From contig OX457027.1 in assembly GCA_949752745.1 (NCBI GenBank), forward strand, positions 75,274,700-75,338,699: DNA of 64,000 bases, in the 5' to 3' direction. The stretch is from Protula sp. h YS-2021 (taxonomy: Eukaryota > Annelida > Polychaeta > Sabellida > Serpulidae). Shown in pieces: positions 28,938-43,607 of this stretch. Within the stretch, counting starts at the first letter, position 1; each line of letters begins with the position of its first letter. The notes beneath the pieces were generated by a model. It was not told where the DNA came from, searched no databases, and worked only from the letters and a program-made list of their open reading frames with translations. The position numbers were made by a program, and so were the translations under genes.

Positions 28938-28945
28938 TTTTATGC
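28938..28945 (-). promoter_or_regulatory. TATA-like box before the 28278-28898 gene
   Basis: Inverse of 'gcataaaaggag', about 40-47 bp upstream of ATG 28898, the same spacing seen for other genes of this element. Confidence 0.5.
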
Positions 28946-28971
28946 CATTAGAAATTGCAGAGTCAGCTTTT

Positions 28972-29391
28972 TTATAGTTCTTCAAACATTTTACAAAGCT
29001 TTGAATTCACTTCAACTCGTTCATTGTTGAATCGAACAAGTTCTGATGCATTCGTCGTCAATGGAACGCCATCATCATAATGTAAAATAATTCTAGCAGC
29101 TACAGCTAGCATGAGTTCAGCTGCCCAAGTTGTATTCGCGCGGATAAATGCTGAATCAATGTCGTAAGTTGATGGTAAAAGTAGTTCTTCACATTCCTGT
29201 AGAAATGAGTGGATGAATTCATGTCTTGGAATTATCTTTCCAACAGCTTCCCAATGCTTATGCAAATTCTTTACTTGTAAAATCCAATTAGATTCAAAAG
29301 CAGGAAGTTTTGAAAACACATAGTCAACATAGTTCACTTTGAAGACGTCATCCATGGTCTCTACACATCGGCGAAGAAGTAATGTTGACAT
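28972..29391 (-). CDS. Accessory protein, paralogue of the gene at 27926
   Basis: 139 aa from ATG 29391; an internal ATG (about residue 13, 'MDDVFKVNYVDY') aligns with the start of the paralogue and may be the used one. Helical, no known domain. First gene of the leftward set, 17 bp inside the end of the inverted repeat, so its 5' UTR comes from the TIR. C-terminal extension 'ERVEVNSKLCKMFEEL' is not present in the paralogue. Confidence 0.55.
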   Translation of the reverse strand: MSTLLLRRCVETMDDVFKVNYVDYVFSKLPAFESNWILQVKNLHKHWEAVGKIIPRHEFIHSFLQECEELLLPSTYDIDSAFIRANTTWAAELMLAVAARIILHYDDGVPLTTNASELVRFNNERVEVNSKLCKMFEEL

Positions 29392-29407
29392 TGTTAATAA
29401 TCAGGTG

Positions 29408-29753
29408 AAAGCGGAGAGCGATGTGTTCTGACGATACCTGAAAGCATTAAGACTTAACGTAGGGAAAATCCCATTCCTTCTCAAATTTATTGATCGTTTC
29501 CCACACTCTGAAATTATCGATCGGTTTTCCCTCACACTCTGTACGGGTGCACTCTGAAATTATCGATCGGTTTTCCCCCCACACTCTGTACGAGTGCACT
29601 CTTAAATTTCTCAGTCGGTTTTCCCTCCACACTCTGTACACATGTACATATGCTGTATGTGTGTGTGTGTGTGTGGTTACTGTAATGGGAAACCATTGAA
29701 ATATGACTAATTAAATGTTATCATAATAATAATAATAATAAAAAAAAAACCCC

Positions 29754-29785
<32 letters not shown>

Positions 29786-30033
29786 GGGAGGGGGGTCAGT
29801 CCCGACTGCCGCCTAGGGGGGGGGGGTCGGTCCATAGTATGTCCCGAGGGGGGGGTCGGTCCATAGTATGTTCCGAGGGGGGGGGTCGGTCCATAGTATG
29901 TCCCAAGGGGGGGGGGGGTCAGTCCCGACTGCCGCCTAGGGGGGGGGGTCCCCATGGTATTTGATTCTCTACCAGGGGGGGTCCGTCAGTATGACGTCAC
30001 AAAGTGCGGTGATTCTCTCGTTTTCACCCTACT
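29408..30033 (-). repeat. Right terminal inverted repeat of the Maverick (626 bp)
   Basis: Inverse of the left TIR without its two extra segments. It has three copies of a roughly 55-bp unit 'gtacagagtgtgggggg...gatcgataatttcagagtgc' (29500-29645) where the left has about one, a (GT)n/(AC)n tract (29656-29677), an (ATA/AAT)n plus poly-A tract (29720-29780) and G-run blocks (29788-29985). Confidence 0.88.
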
Positions 30034-30039
30034 ATTAAC
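30034..30039. repeat. 6-bp target site duplication, right (ATTAAC)
   Basis: Exact repeat of 14979-14984. Confidence 0.92.
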
Positions 30040-30603
30040 TAATGTAACTTTCTCTATATAAATCTACCAAAGTATCTCATTAGAAGATTGCAAGGTATTA
30101 TGAACTATGCAGCGCGTATTGTAACTTTGTGTTCGAGAGAAGACAGTATATTGGCGGTCTGCAAATACTTGCACTGGCTACTCATGGAACATAGGGTTGT
30201 TTTTAAAATTGCAATTTTGGTATACAAGTGCTTGAATAACAGCGCTCTAGCATATCTAACAGAAGTGCTGTCCCCGACAGTCCCTTATAAAACTCGATCA
30301 TCTAAAGGTAATTTGTTAGTTGTTCCACGATCTAGCCTAAAATATGGCGAGAGAGCTTTCTGCGTTGCTGGACCTCAGTTTGGAATCGACTACCATCGTC
30401 ATTACGATATGCGCACAGTTTAAGTGTTTTTAAGAGAGAACTAAAAACGTTTATGTTTAGACATGCGAATGATATCCTTAACTAATTGTGTATATCAAGT
30501 AATGTTCTTCTTGGGTTTTAGTAATTAATTGACATTTCATGTAGCGCTTAGTGCGATGCTAATTAAGCGCTTTATAAAAAACGTTTTAATAATAATAATA
30601 ATA
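30034..30603 (+). mobile_element. LINE fragment, 3' part (continuation of 14704-14984)
   Basis: Directly continues the LINE frame: 'RRLQGIMNYAARIVTLC', then 'LHWLLMEHRVVFKIAILVYK' and 'KYGERAFCVAGPQFG', the usual C-terminus after the RT domain of CR1/L2-like LINEs. It then has a short 3' UTR with 'tagcgcttagtgcgatgc...aagcgctttataaa' and a (AAT)n tail ending about 30603. One stop codon follows the junction (TAA). The downstream host repeat word 'ctacactata' completes the 'gttgcacatct' broken at 14703, with 'atct' as a possible short target duplication. Confidence 0.78.
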
Positions 30604-31996
30604 ATCTACACTATACATAGTTTCTTCCTGTAAGATTTGGTGAATTTCCGATATCTAGTTTTTGAGATATTGCCCGGACAATAAAACAGATTAAAGTGCA
30701 ACGAACGGACAGACGAACGGACATTTGACAAATTGAACCCCCCGTTGCACATCTACAGTATATATACTTTCTTCCTATAAGGTTTGATAAAAATCCGATA
30801 AATAGTTTTTGAGATATCACCCGGAGAAGACAAAAGTTTACGGACAGACAGACAGACGGAGGGGGGGGGGGGACAGCTCGACCTACAGACAGACCGATAG
30901 CAATAGCCAATATTGGCTGAGGGCTAAAATGGAATTCTCAAATTCTCATCACCCTCTATCAATGAGCCAAATTTCATCACTCAAAACGGGGAAAACCCAA
31001 ACGCTGCAGTCAGCTTCAGCTTGGACACACATACTGTAGTGGCTCTCATTGTAGCGAGTCGGGCGATCAATACACCTATGCTGATAGCATAACAGTTCCT
31101 TTAACTGTGCAATCAAAGCGTTTGCCTGACTTATAATTGGCGTGAATGGCTAGATTTTAATGTCCATTTTGGCATATTAAATGTTAATGAATTTTTATAA
31201 ACATTTTGCTAGACCAACTGCACATGGCACATTATGTCTCAGTCAAATTTGGTTGTCCTAGCCACAGCCATCTCAGAGGAGCTCGCGTGACAAGGTTTTC
31301 AAATTTTAAATTTCAATGTCCATTTTTGCACATAAAATGTTAATGAATTTCTAAAAGAATTGAGCTGGACCAACTACACATGCTTTACTATGTCTCTGCC
31401 AAACTTGGTCTTCCTATCCCTAGCCGTCTCAGAGGAGTTCGCGTGACAAGGTTTTGGCGGAAAAAGAAGGAAACATACGGAAGTACCTTACCGAGTCGTA
31501 CTATTTCAATAACCTAGCGGATTGAAAATCCCCGAGTGTAACTACTGCTCTCAGCTTCTTGCTGCCTGTTTCGCAAATTTGTTTTGTCGTTTTTAAATGA
31601 AAAATTAAGCGAATCTTTAAAAAAAAATACAAGAGGATCAACTAGACACCCTGAAGTTTATCATATTTCAAAATTTCATCTTTCTAGCCCTAACGGCTTC
31701 TAACTAGTTCCACGGACAAACTGAAAAAAAACGGAAAAACATGCCACAACTGCGGCTTAAATTTTTATACAAATTCAACACACTACGGCATTTTGGCAAA
31801 TCCCCAAGTGTAATAATACATGACATACCAAAAGGTTCAATCTGGACCCGATTATGATTTATACAATCGGGCATAGGACAACTGCCAGTCGTGACTGGTC
31901 TCACTGGACAACTGCCGGAGAAGCGCCGACAGCGGACAACTGCGGCCCATTTTATTTTCTTTTTTCTTTATTAGAAAATATTAACGTATAATTTAG
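30604..31996. repeat. Host dispersed and tandem repeats, no gene
   Basis: 30604-30930 holds two copies of 'agtttcttcctgtaaga...tagtttttgagatat' with 'cggacagacgaacggacatt' microsatellites, continuing the family seen before the LINE. 31150-31460 is a two-copy tandem of about 165 bp containing 'catataaaatgttaatgaat' type sequence and 'tctcagaggag...cgcgtgacaaggtttt'. 31480-31960 shows no recognisable gene; 'cggacaactgc' recurs several times near 31880-31945. Confidence 0.5.
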
Positions 31997-33453
31997 GGTA
32001 AACGGAACAGACCCCCCCCCGGAACGGACCCCCCCCCGGAACAGACCCCCCCTTTTTTGCAGTGGTAGGAACAGACCCCCCCCCCATTTTTTATTATTAT
32101 AATAATGTTTCAGTATCTCTGTGAAATTAAATTTTAAAAAATCAAATTATTTTGGGGATAACAGAGCAGCGAGCAGATATCCAGAATCACTTTCACTTTC
32201 TATTGAATACATCTCCGGCTCTTGGGTCGGGGTGTGGGTGTTTCGCTAATCTGCAGATTGAATCTCCGTTAATTGTTTTGACAGAGAGGTTTTGATTGCA
32301 TTTGAGTTCTGTAATTGTGTTATTTGTGTGATCTCACAGTCATTAATTGTGCTATTGCTAATAGTTTTATCAAATTGCAATTGCAATGAAACAACATCAA
32401 TACATCCTTTCATCCCTTTCATTATGATGAAAGGACATTGGCACTTGTTTTCATCGTGATTAAAAGGTGTTGCATTACTAATAAATAATAAGTGAAAATT
32501 GTAAAATACAGAAAAATATATATATGAAATAAAAAAAACATTTAAAAAAATATATCTCAGGACATAATATATATATATATATATATCTATGTAAATGGGG
32601 GGGGGGGGTCTGTTCCTGGGGGGGTCTGTTCCTACCAAAAAAGGGGGGGGGGGTCTGGTCCGGGGGGGGGTCTGGCCCGGGGGGGGGGGGTCTGTTCCTA
32701 CATTCATAATTTAGATAAGTGCAGGGCAATATCTGTTATGTCAAGTGATGTAATGCTTTAGAATGTAGGAACAGACCCCCCCCCCCCCCCCCCCGGACCA
32801 GACCCCCCCCCGACCAGACCCCCCTTTTTTGGTAGGAACAGACCCCCCAGGAACAGACCCCCCCCCCCGCCCATTTAGATATACATTTTTTTAATTTTTT
32901 TTTCATATATATATTTTTGTGTATTTTACAATTTTCAATTATTATTTTAAATTGCGTGTTTATTAGTAATACAACACCTTTTCATCACGATGAAAACATG
33001 TGCCAATGTCCTGTCATCATAATGAAAGGATGTATTGATGTTGTTTCATCTTCATCAAAGGGTGATCGCAATTGCAATTTGATAAAACTATTAGCAATAG
33101 CACAATTAATGACTGTGAGATCACAAAAATAACACAATTACAGAACTCGAACGCAATCAACACCTCTCTGTCAATTAACGGAGATTCAATCTGCAGATTA
33201 GCGAAACACCCACACCCCGACCCAAGAGCCGGAGATGTATTCAATAGAAAGTGAATATAGATTCTGGATATCTGCTCGCTGCTCTGTTATCCCCAAAATA
33301 ACTTGATTTGTTAATTTAATTTCACAGAGATACTGAAACATTATTATAATAATAAAAAAGGGGGCGGTCTGTTCCTTCTACTGCAAAAAAAGGGGGAGGG
33401 TCTGTTCCGGGGGGGGGGGGGGTCCGTTTCTGGGAGGGTCTGTTCCGTTTACC
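31997..33453. mobile_element. Foldback element: 1.46-kb near-perfect palindrome with GGAACAGACCCCCC ends
   Basis: Outer ends are 'ggtaaacggaacagaccccc' and its inverse. The arms (31997-32703 and 32764-33453) are mirror images for about 700 bp, including 'cgctaatctgcagattgaat' versus 'attcaatctgcagattagcg'. A 60-bp spacer separates them. The inner ends of both arms carry the same C/G-tract repeats as the outer ends (32597-32700 and 32766-32873). Long open frames here are G/C-run artefacts. No target duplication could be fixed. Confidence 0.8.
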
Positions 33454-33704
33454 AATGCCTTAGCTTGCCTTCTAATTAGATCCGTATAAGCTTCTATTAA
33501 ATATTTTCAAATTGAAGGTGCAGTTAACACACGCGTCGATCCCGTGTGTGGAATTTCTTGGTAAACTGCAATTCACCAATGGGAAACTAATTGCAATTAG
33601 AATTGCAATTAGTTTACGGATCAGTCTCTCCTAAGATCAATATTGGTGAATAGATCAGTTGACCGGGGGGCAGATGACCGTTTACCCTTTTCTTGACCAC
33701 TTTA

Positions 33705-33711
33705 CTCTCAC

Positions 33712-33765
<54 letters not shown>
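33705..33765. repeat. (AG)n microsatellite
   Basis: About 27 uninterrupted AG units. Confidence 0.95.
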
Positions 33766-33769
<4 letters not shown>

Positions 33770-33824
33770 TAAAACCGCGCCGATCTCGACTTTGCTTTTC
33801 AGTAGTCGCACAGGTGGCCTTACA

Positions 33825-34614
33825 GGTATCCAGACAGAAGGGCCTTGGATAACAGGGCCTTGGAAATAAGTCCCTTCCCCAAAACGGTCTTTTCCAAAAA
33901 GGCCTTTAACAAAACGGCCCCAAATGAAAAGTTGGAAGAAAGTACCTTGAGAATTTTTTTCTAGGATTTTGAGTTTTAATGATTTAATAAAATATGTAAT
34001 AAAATAACAAGAAAAAAAACAAACTTCATTGTGTTTTTAATGATAACTGCCTCGATGTTTTGTTTCAATTACTCCCCATCACTCTCTTGAGATTTCCGAA
34101 GCACTGTGCCACAGGTTAATCCCTGTTTGTACCAATCACTGCCTTGATGTTTTACTCATTGTAAAGACTCAGTTACTTCCCATCAATGTCTTAAGATGCC
34201 AGATTTCGGAGTCATTCTGCCACAAAGATACTTTCTGTCCTTTGTTTCGTTCCTCTGCACTGTGCTGTTTAAACACACGCGCTAAGCCGTATGATGTTGG
34301 CGTGTCAGTGCCTTGCCGATAAATGAGTTCTGAATTTGAGGTCTTTATTTGAACTGTGACCAACAGGAATGGATATAAGACAAAGTAATAAAGGACAGCC
34401 AAAAATTTGTCTCGATGAATCAGGCAATAAAATCAATAAACTTTGTTTTTGGAGTTATTTTATTACACAAAAAATAAAAATAATTTTGAGAACCATGTCC
34501 AAAAAAATTCTCAAAATTTCTCCGTTTTGGGAAAAGTCCTTTTGAAAAAAGCCGTTTTGGGAATGGCCCTTATGTCCGAGGCCCTTTTGTCCAAGGCCCT
34601 TCAGTCCCGGATTC
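33825..34614. mobile_element. Non-autonomous MULE-like element with repeat-built TIRs and 9-bp TSD
   Basis: 790 bp. Left end 'ggtatccagacagaagggcc', right end (inverse) 'gaatccgggactgaagggcc'. The TIRs, about 150 bp, are made of short variants of 'aagggccttggacaaa' and 'aaaacggcctt'. The flanking 9-mers are GGCCTTACA (33816-33824) and GGCATTACA (34615-34623), 8 of 9 identical. The interior has two copies of 'gcctcgatgtttt...ctccccatca' (about 34045-34090 and 34140-34185) and no gene. Confidence 0.75.
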
Positions 34615-34623
34615 GGCATTACA

Positions 34624-37166
34624 ACCGGCATTCTCGTGTAAGCCGTTGTTAACGAATGCAAGCGATATTTTATTTTACAGCCACATATGCGAGACTTTTT
34701 TTTTCGTAAAAAAAGCTAAAATTTTAACCACCTTTGTATTGAGATTCATTAAAAGACATTAGTTTGTAAGAAGTGATAATAATTAACATAAAGCAACAAG
34801 TAATTTAAGCATTTCAGGAATTGGTACAGACCTAGCCTTTAAAAACGCATTTGATTTTACTGCACAAAACGAGAAAATAATGCACGTTGATTTATTGCCG
34901 GTGTATAAAGGAAGTGGTGATTTCAGACTTTTTAAAATTGTTTACCTTGATTTTTCACACCATGCGAAGGTCAGAGTACAAGACGATTTGGAGTATTATA
35001 GTTACTCTAGTGTTGGGCAGTCGATATATAGTAATATTTTGCGCATATTATGTTTATCAATTGCTACAGTTTAGATGCATCATTTTCGACAGTTACAGGT
35101 TCGACGTCGTGCGCCGCTTCGACTTGTGACTTGCGTGTTTCGTTACATTATTGCACATTCAGCATGTTACAGCGAAATGTCAGGAGATATGTGCCGGAAT
35201 TCCAGTTTTAATATACGGGCATTGCAGGGGCACTCTGATGTATTACGAGCCAGATACTCAACTACACAAAATGATAAAATGGTCCACGTTTGTTTATTCG
35301 TTTTTATTCACAAATATCTAATAAAATAGTTTGAAACCAAAACACAACGAAAACGATAAACAAACATGTCTGGGCGCGTCTGGCGTGCCTGACTGGAGAC
35401 GAACATTCTGGCGATGAAAGTAAATGATGCAAAATCTAGTTCCTTCAACTGACATTTTACTACCATAATGTATTTCTGTTATAATTCTTTCTTTTTGTAA
35501 TCTTTTTCAGCTTGTTAGCCTCAAAAATATATCAGACAAGAAAGATGATTGGTGAACACCATAAACGGAACAGTGGTGAATTAAAGGAACACAATTAAAA
35601 AAAAAAAGACTTTGCAACAATAAAAAAAGAAGCACTTATATATAATTTACTGAAAAAAATCAATACATAAACATAACGTGTATAGTAGCTAATTTCTATT
35701 CCTAACTAAGACTATGTGACTTAGATACAAAGCGCTCACAGAGAAATGAAGAATAAACACAAACTAAATAACTTAAGCACATAAAATGAATACATACACC
35801 TTTGCAATAAAATAGATTTTACTGTGCACACATGTCATCATCAAAAATTGTGTTATTTAGTAAATTAAATATGAATGTCACTGTTCATCCCAGATGAACT
35901 CACCGTATTCTGGGGGGAGTTATTACACTCCAACATCAGTGAAATTAAATACAGTAATAGTAGGGTTCGTAATTTTAATAAAACATAGTTTGCATTTATC
36001 GAGTTTTTTTTTTTTTTTTGTCGTTCGGTGACCTGTGGCGTTTGCTCAGTATGTTACATATTCATGGCGGAGGGGGGGGGGGGGGGGGGTCCAAATGTTT
36101 TCATAATCCACAGCCTATTGGCGTCGATACCTGCCATCCCTCCTTGCAACTACAGTAACATTTAAGAAGGAAAAATAAAAAAGTGTTTGTAAACTGGCCT
36201 ACTAAGGCTAACGCTGGACCGACCCTTCCTAAAAGTTGAAACTGTATGATGCGCCATGCAAAGGATGGAAGTTTTCATGACCAGCTAAGAAGATGTGTGT
36301 CGGATAAAGGCCAACACTGTCTCATATGTTGTGAGAAATGCAGATACGGGTCGATTGCTATTGCAAAAGGAAACGCCTAACAGAAAACCCCAATTCCGCG
36401 TTTGTACAGATACTTTGCGTACTTAGTCTGACACAGGCCTATCCTGACATTTACATTTGAGGTACTGCTATTGTTCTGAAATGATGCACAATAAAGTGAT
36501 ACTAAACGAAAACGAACTGTTTTAATGACAGTTAAAGGAGCCTTAACTCAACTAACCGAAACAACCGATGTGTTGGTTTCGAGCACCGAGAGTTTCGATC
36601 GGTAACCATTTTTTGGCCACCAACTGCGAACCCTAATAAATAGCGGACTGGGACCACATGCCAACACAGGCGCACTATCTGTGGGTGTATTTTACGTTGC
36701 ACTCACCAAAGAAAACACACTTTAATTTAGAAAATCTCCATGGAACATCTATTTCCCTCAACCACACGAGTGATCAAGCATTCAGTCAATCCTTTCATAC
36801 CACGTGGTCATACGTAAACAGGAAATTCTAAACAAACAAAATTATGATTCCAATAAAACTGTACAAGGATTTGCTCATAGCTTCAACTACATGAACCCTC
36901 TAAAATAAATGGAGATGTTTAAAAACAGAAATTTAAAGGTGTTATAGCTGAACAAAACTTCAAAAATGTCCTAAACTAGACCAGTACAAACCGCTTTGCA
37001 ATCAAGCAGAGCCTTTTGTGTTTGCCGTTTTTTTTCACTGAGGAACTAATTACTGTTCGTTGTAAACAACAGAGCACAACGCTATGTTTCCAGTGTATTA
37101 TATCTCTATATGAAAATATCAATAACAAAATCTAGCTAAATTTGCATAGGACAACTCAGTTAGAAA
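34624..37166. other. Intergenic, no gene seen
   Basis: Unique-looking AT-rich sequence with short chance frames, a poly-T (about 36006-36020) and a poly-G tract (about 36070-36090). It would contain the 3' flank of the FAM72 gene, whose last exon begins at 37167. Confidence 0.4.
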
Positions 37167-40016
<2,850 letters not shown>

Positions 40017-41078
40017 TTTTTTAAGGTTTTGCGTTTGGTTCTGTAAAAGGAGAAGACTGTGACTTTAAATTCACCAAACGTTTTAATAAGTAGGCGTTAA
40101 TCCCTTTTGGTTATTATCATTGATAATCCCCTTAGCATAAGTCTGGGCACAGCTAATCCTATAATAAAGCTACCACAACAAAGGGATCTGGCGTGTGTTA
40201 ATTTTTCATAACTTTCTGCACAACTTCTATTCTTTTTGTCAGATGGTGTTGTATACTCAGGGGCAGCTTAATAAAGAAGGTTGCCACATCCCAAGAAATT
40301 TCCATACAAAAATACTTTTTAATCTGAGAAAAATTTAAGATTGAGTCTTGTTCCATGTGTTTCTGTCTCGCATTATCTTAATTTAATCGCGCATTGGGAG
40401 AGGCAAATCAACATCTTCAACTGATCTCGAATTAAGGGATTTCACATTAGACTCGAATTAAAAGACCTTAAATTAGCATCGAATTGAAGAATTAGTATCG
40501 AAGTGTCTTACATTTATCTCGTATTATTTACAACGTCTCTTTTTATCACAAACTAATACGTAATTACATATATAATGTTATACTTACACACGTTATAATA
40601 TATGATATATATATATATATATTTACCATCGGCCCCCAGCGAAAAAAACTGGGGTCCATTTTTAAAGCATTGGGGGCCATTAAATGAGCTTATCAAAAGA
40701 GACAAATTAGGTCGAATTTGCAACATATTTTCTCCACAAACGAAAAACACAGTTGATTGCTTAACTAGATTAATAGTGTTTGATAAAAAAGTACACATGT
40801 CTTTGAACCGTTCTTTAAATATCATTGGAGACTGATAGCGTTTCTACTGCTTTTTAAATCTAGACATAGTTATTTTCTGAAAATAATTCTTTAATTCTAA
40901 AAATGTTATGAAAAAATGGCCCCCACGCAAAAAATCTGGGGGCCATTTTCAGAAACTGGGGGCCATAGCGGCTCCCAGCCAAAGAAGAAAAAAAAAACTG
41001 GGGAGGGGGCATAACGGCCCCCAGCCAAAAAAGAACTGGTGGCCATTTTCAGAATCTGGGGGCCCGCCAAAATGATCC

Positions 41079-41118
<40 letters not shown>

Positions 41119-41512
41119 GGTGTAGTACAATGTGTACCCCTTCCTACCTGTGTCTTTGAGCCCTGTTCGTACTAATGGATGGCTGACCATGGGTCGATAT
41201 ACCCTATAACTGGTCTCAGATTATGGTTGTATGTCCACATGTATTTTTTTTAAACCGATTATGAAAATCAGTCTTAAATTAACCACAAATCGATCTCAAA
41301 TTTACAGAATGGAATGTGAATTTTTTAAGACTGCTCAATGTGAGATCAATTTGCGATCTTAATCTAATTTCAAATTAAGAGTCTCGAGTTATGCGAGTTT
41401 TTTTAAGTTAAAAACAATTATTTGGATAATTTAATTTATTATCAACTTTTTCAGCAATCAGTGTATTATGTGCTTTCATATACTTTGCACAGTAACACAG
41501 GCGCCAAAGCAT
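40017..41512. other. FAM72 upstream region with a TA-flanked repeat (40595-41116)
   Basis: The first few hundred bases should hold the FAM72 5' UTR and promoter; no TATA box or CpG-rich block stands out. Between a (TA)n tract at about 40595-40622 and another at about 41081-41115 there are several copies of 'ggcccccagcgaaaaaaact' and 'gggggccattttcagaa' in both orientations, which looks like a decayed inverted-repeat element. Confidence 0.45.
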
Positions 41513-41521
41513 CCCCAGTAT

Positions 41522-42098
41522 GGGGACTGGACAAGTCGTACTCAAGACAGGTCGTACCCAAGACAGGTCGTACCCAAATTGGACAGGTCATACCCAAAAT
41601 TTTGTGGACAAGTCGTCCCCACGAAAAAAAATTACGACAATAAGTTGTACTTCTACTTTATAACAAACTTCTACTTTCTAGCAAATTGATGAATGATTAT
41701 ATGGCTTATGTAATTTATTTATATTTTTATTAATTTAAAAAAGGATGTTGGAGAGGTGTGTGGAATGCAAATGTAGAGACCATTTTATTAGTCGACAGAA
41801 GACCTGCAATTTCAGGTGAATTAATCTCGTTGTACTCTGCAAGCAAGTTATGGGATTTATCCCAGTGTATATAACTGAAAATAAACTGAGAAAATGTGCA
41901 ACTAAATTAATAAAAATATAAATAAATTACATAAGACATATAATCATTCATCAATTTGTTATAAAGTAGAAGTACAACTTACTGTCGTAATTTTTTTCCT
42001 GGGTACGACATGTCCACAAAATTTTGGGTACGACCTGTCCAATTTGGGTACGACCTGTCTTGGGTACTACTTGTCTTGGGTACGACTTGTCTATAAAC
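41522..42098. mobile_element. 577-bp foldback MITE with exact 9-bp TSD
   Basis: Arms of about 200 bp: outer parts are arrays of 'gacaagtcgtacccaa' (41533-41630; inverse at 41998-42090), inner parts pair 'aagttgtacttctactttat' with its inverse and include 'atgaatgattatatggctta'. The 9-mer CCCCAGTAT flanks the element exactly (41513-41521 and 42099-42107). No coding capacity. Repeat-built TIRs and 9-bp duplication are like the MULE-type elements at 33825 and 55605. Confidence 0.8.
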
Positions 42099-42107
42099 CC
42101 CCAGTAT

Positions 42108-43600
42108 AGCTAGCCTATGCAAGAAGAGCTTATACATGTTTTTAACATTTGGGAAGTCAGTGAACTGCAAAGAGTACATTGAAATTTTCATGTAATTCTT
42201 TTGCTTTTTTTTTTACCCTCGACAATATTCTGTCACCAGAACATACTGACCCTAGGACCACCAAATGTTTCATATATATATACAGTATACTTGACGAGAG
42301 GTTGTGCACCTTGATCTTTGGTTTCGCCTTTGTTTCACTTCTATACATAAAATACCAAGTGAAACATTGAGTTCTGACCAAAAAAAAAAACAAAAAAACA
42401 ACAATACATTAAGCATGGCATGTTCATTTTCGTTTGGGAAACAAGACTAAACAAATTAAAAAAAAAAGAAATAATGCACGTACACTAGTCATACTGGGTG
42501 TTTTGATGGGGATAACGTTTGTCGACAGGACTGGATATCATAATTGGCCATAAAGCTTAAATGATACTGAAAAAGTGTAGACAAAGTGCGTTTTCATGGT
42601 TTTGAAAATATATGAAATAAAAATTATGTCAACTTTCAATTCTAATTTGAAATAATTCACTCGAAATATCACAGCCCTGCGCCAAAGTATCGATCTTGTT
42701 CGTTTTCTGAGTTGCCACACGACCAAAGTAGCATGAATAAAACCTAAATACAGGAATTATGTGCAACTGGGATGGACCGCGGCTAAGCTGATCCCAGTGC
42801 CTGTATACTGTACATAGAAAAATTGAAAATCGCTTCCAAAAGTTTTATTCGACCGACTTGACTGATGAAAGTTGGTGGAATAACACCTCATTAACTGGCT
42901 TCAAAAAGCGGCTGCTGCAGGAGTTGGGGGAACCGCTTCAAATCTTCGCTATATAACGATATGTCGGTCAACTGTGTGTTGGCTTTGATATTACAACTTT
43001 TGTGTTGCACTTTCTTTAAAAGAAAAGAATACTGAAATAACCACAAATCTCCCGCAATAATTTACATTTCGTCATGTACAAGGAGTATGGTTTATTATGT
43101 GAAAAAAAAATCGACATTAAATTTTGTAATTATGCACGAAAAACTTTTGAACTGACATACATGCATGAAAAAATTAATATTGGATCAATGTGGGTGTGCA
43201 AAATGAATTTATGCCTCATTCTGCATCCATCAATCATTTGAATATGTACTTTACAGATAATCCATAACGCCTTTATTTAAATTTTTGGTCACTTGGCTTT
43301 GGTGAAAACTGGTTGGAGGAGATCGTAACTGGTGTCAATAAAACGTTCAATTTTAACTAAACTGAATAAGCCAGATGCAAACCTGCCAACGTCAGACTGG
43401 AATATTTCTTATTTGCGATACTTGATAAAACGAAAAATGATTTTCAACCACGGAAGATGTTCTTTTCAATTTCACCAGTTTGGATCTACTGTAACCATTC
43501 GTTCTCTCGGTGGGACCAATTGGTCCTTTTGAGAGGCCGGGGGTCCGGAGGGTCAAATGCTAGCTCCAAGAAGCCATCCGCTACTGAGTTTCGGCGGAGG
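42108..43600. repeat. No gene; contains a diverged copy of the 718-bp repeat (about 42835-43330)
   Basis: 42108-42830 shows no gene. The following segment aligns by eye with the 44.1-45.5 kb units ('cgctatataacgatatgtcg', 'gcactttctttaaaagaaaa', 'aatctcccgcaataattkac') but with many substitutions, so it is an older copy. Confidence 0.55.
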
Positions 43601-43607
43601 GCTCTTA

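Larger units (their letters stand above)
14985..30033. mobile_element. Complete Maverick/Polinton (15,049 bp)
   Basis: The ends are 5'-AGTAGGGTGAAAACGAGAG and its inverse, with terminal inverted repeats and an exact 6-bp target duplication. It encodes the hallmark set: protein-primed DNA polymerase B, retroviral-like integrase with chromodomain, packaging ATPase, adenovirus-type protease, double jelly-roll major capsid protein and minor capsid protein. The left half is transcribed rightward and the right half leftward, meeting near 21.6 kb. The polymerase, protease, minor capsid and accessory genes are intact by reading frame. Capsid, ATPase, integrase and one small gene are broken, so this copy should be unable to form particles or integrate by itself. 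Confidence 0.96.

Noticed and set aside
32246..32729. Proline-rich frames near the foldback element
   Set aside because: The proline tracts are translations of G/C runs of variable length, within a palindrome.
36501..36640. Possible host exon around 'accgatgtgttggtttcgag'
   Set aside because: No frame longer than a few dozen codons, no splice pair and no recognisable motif.
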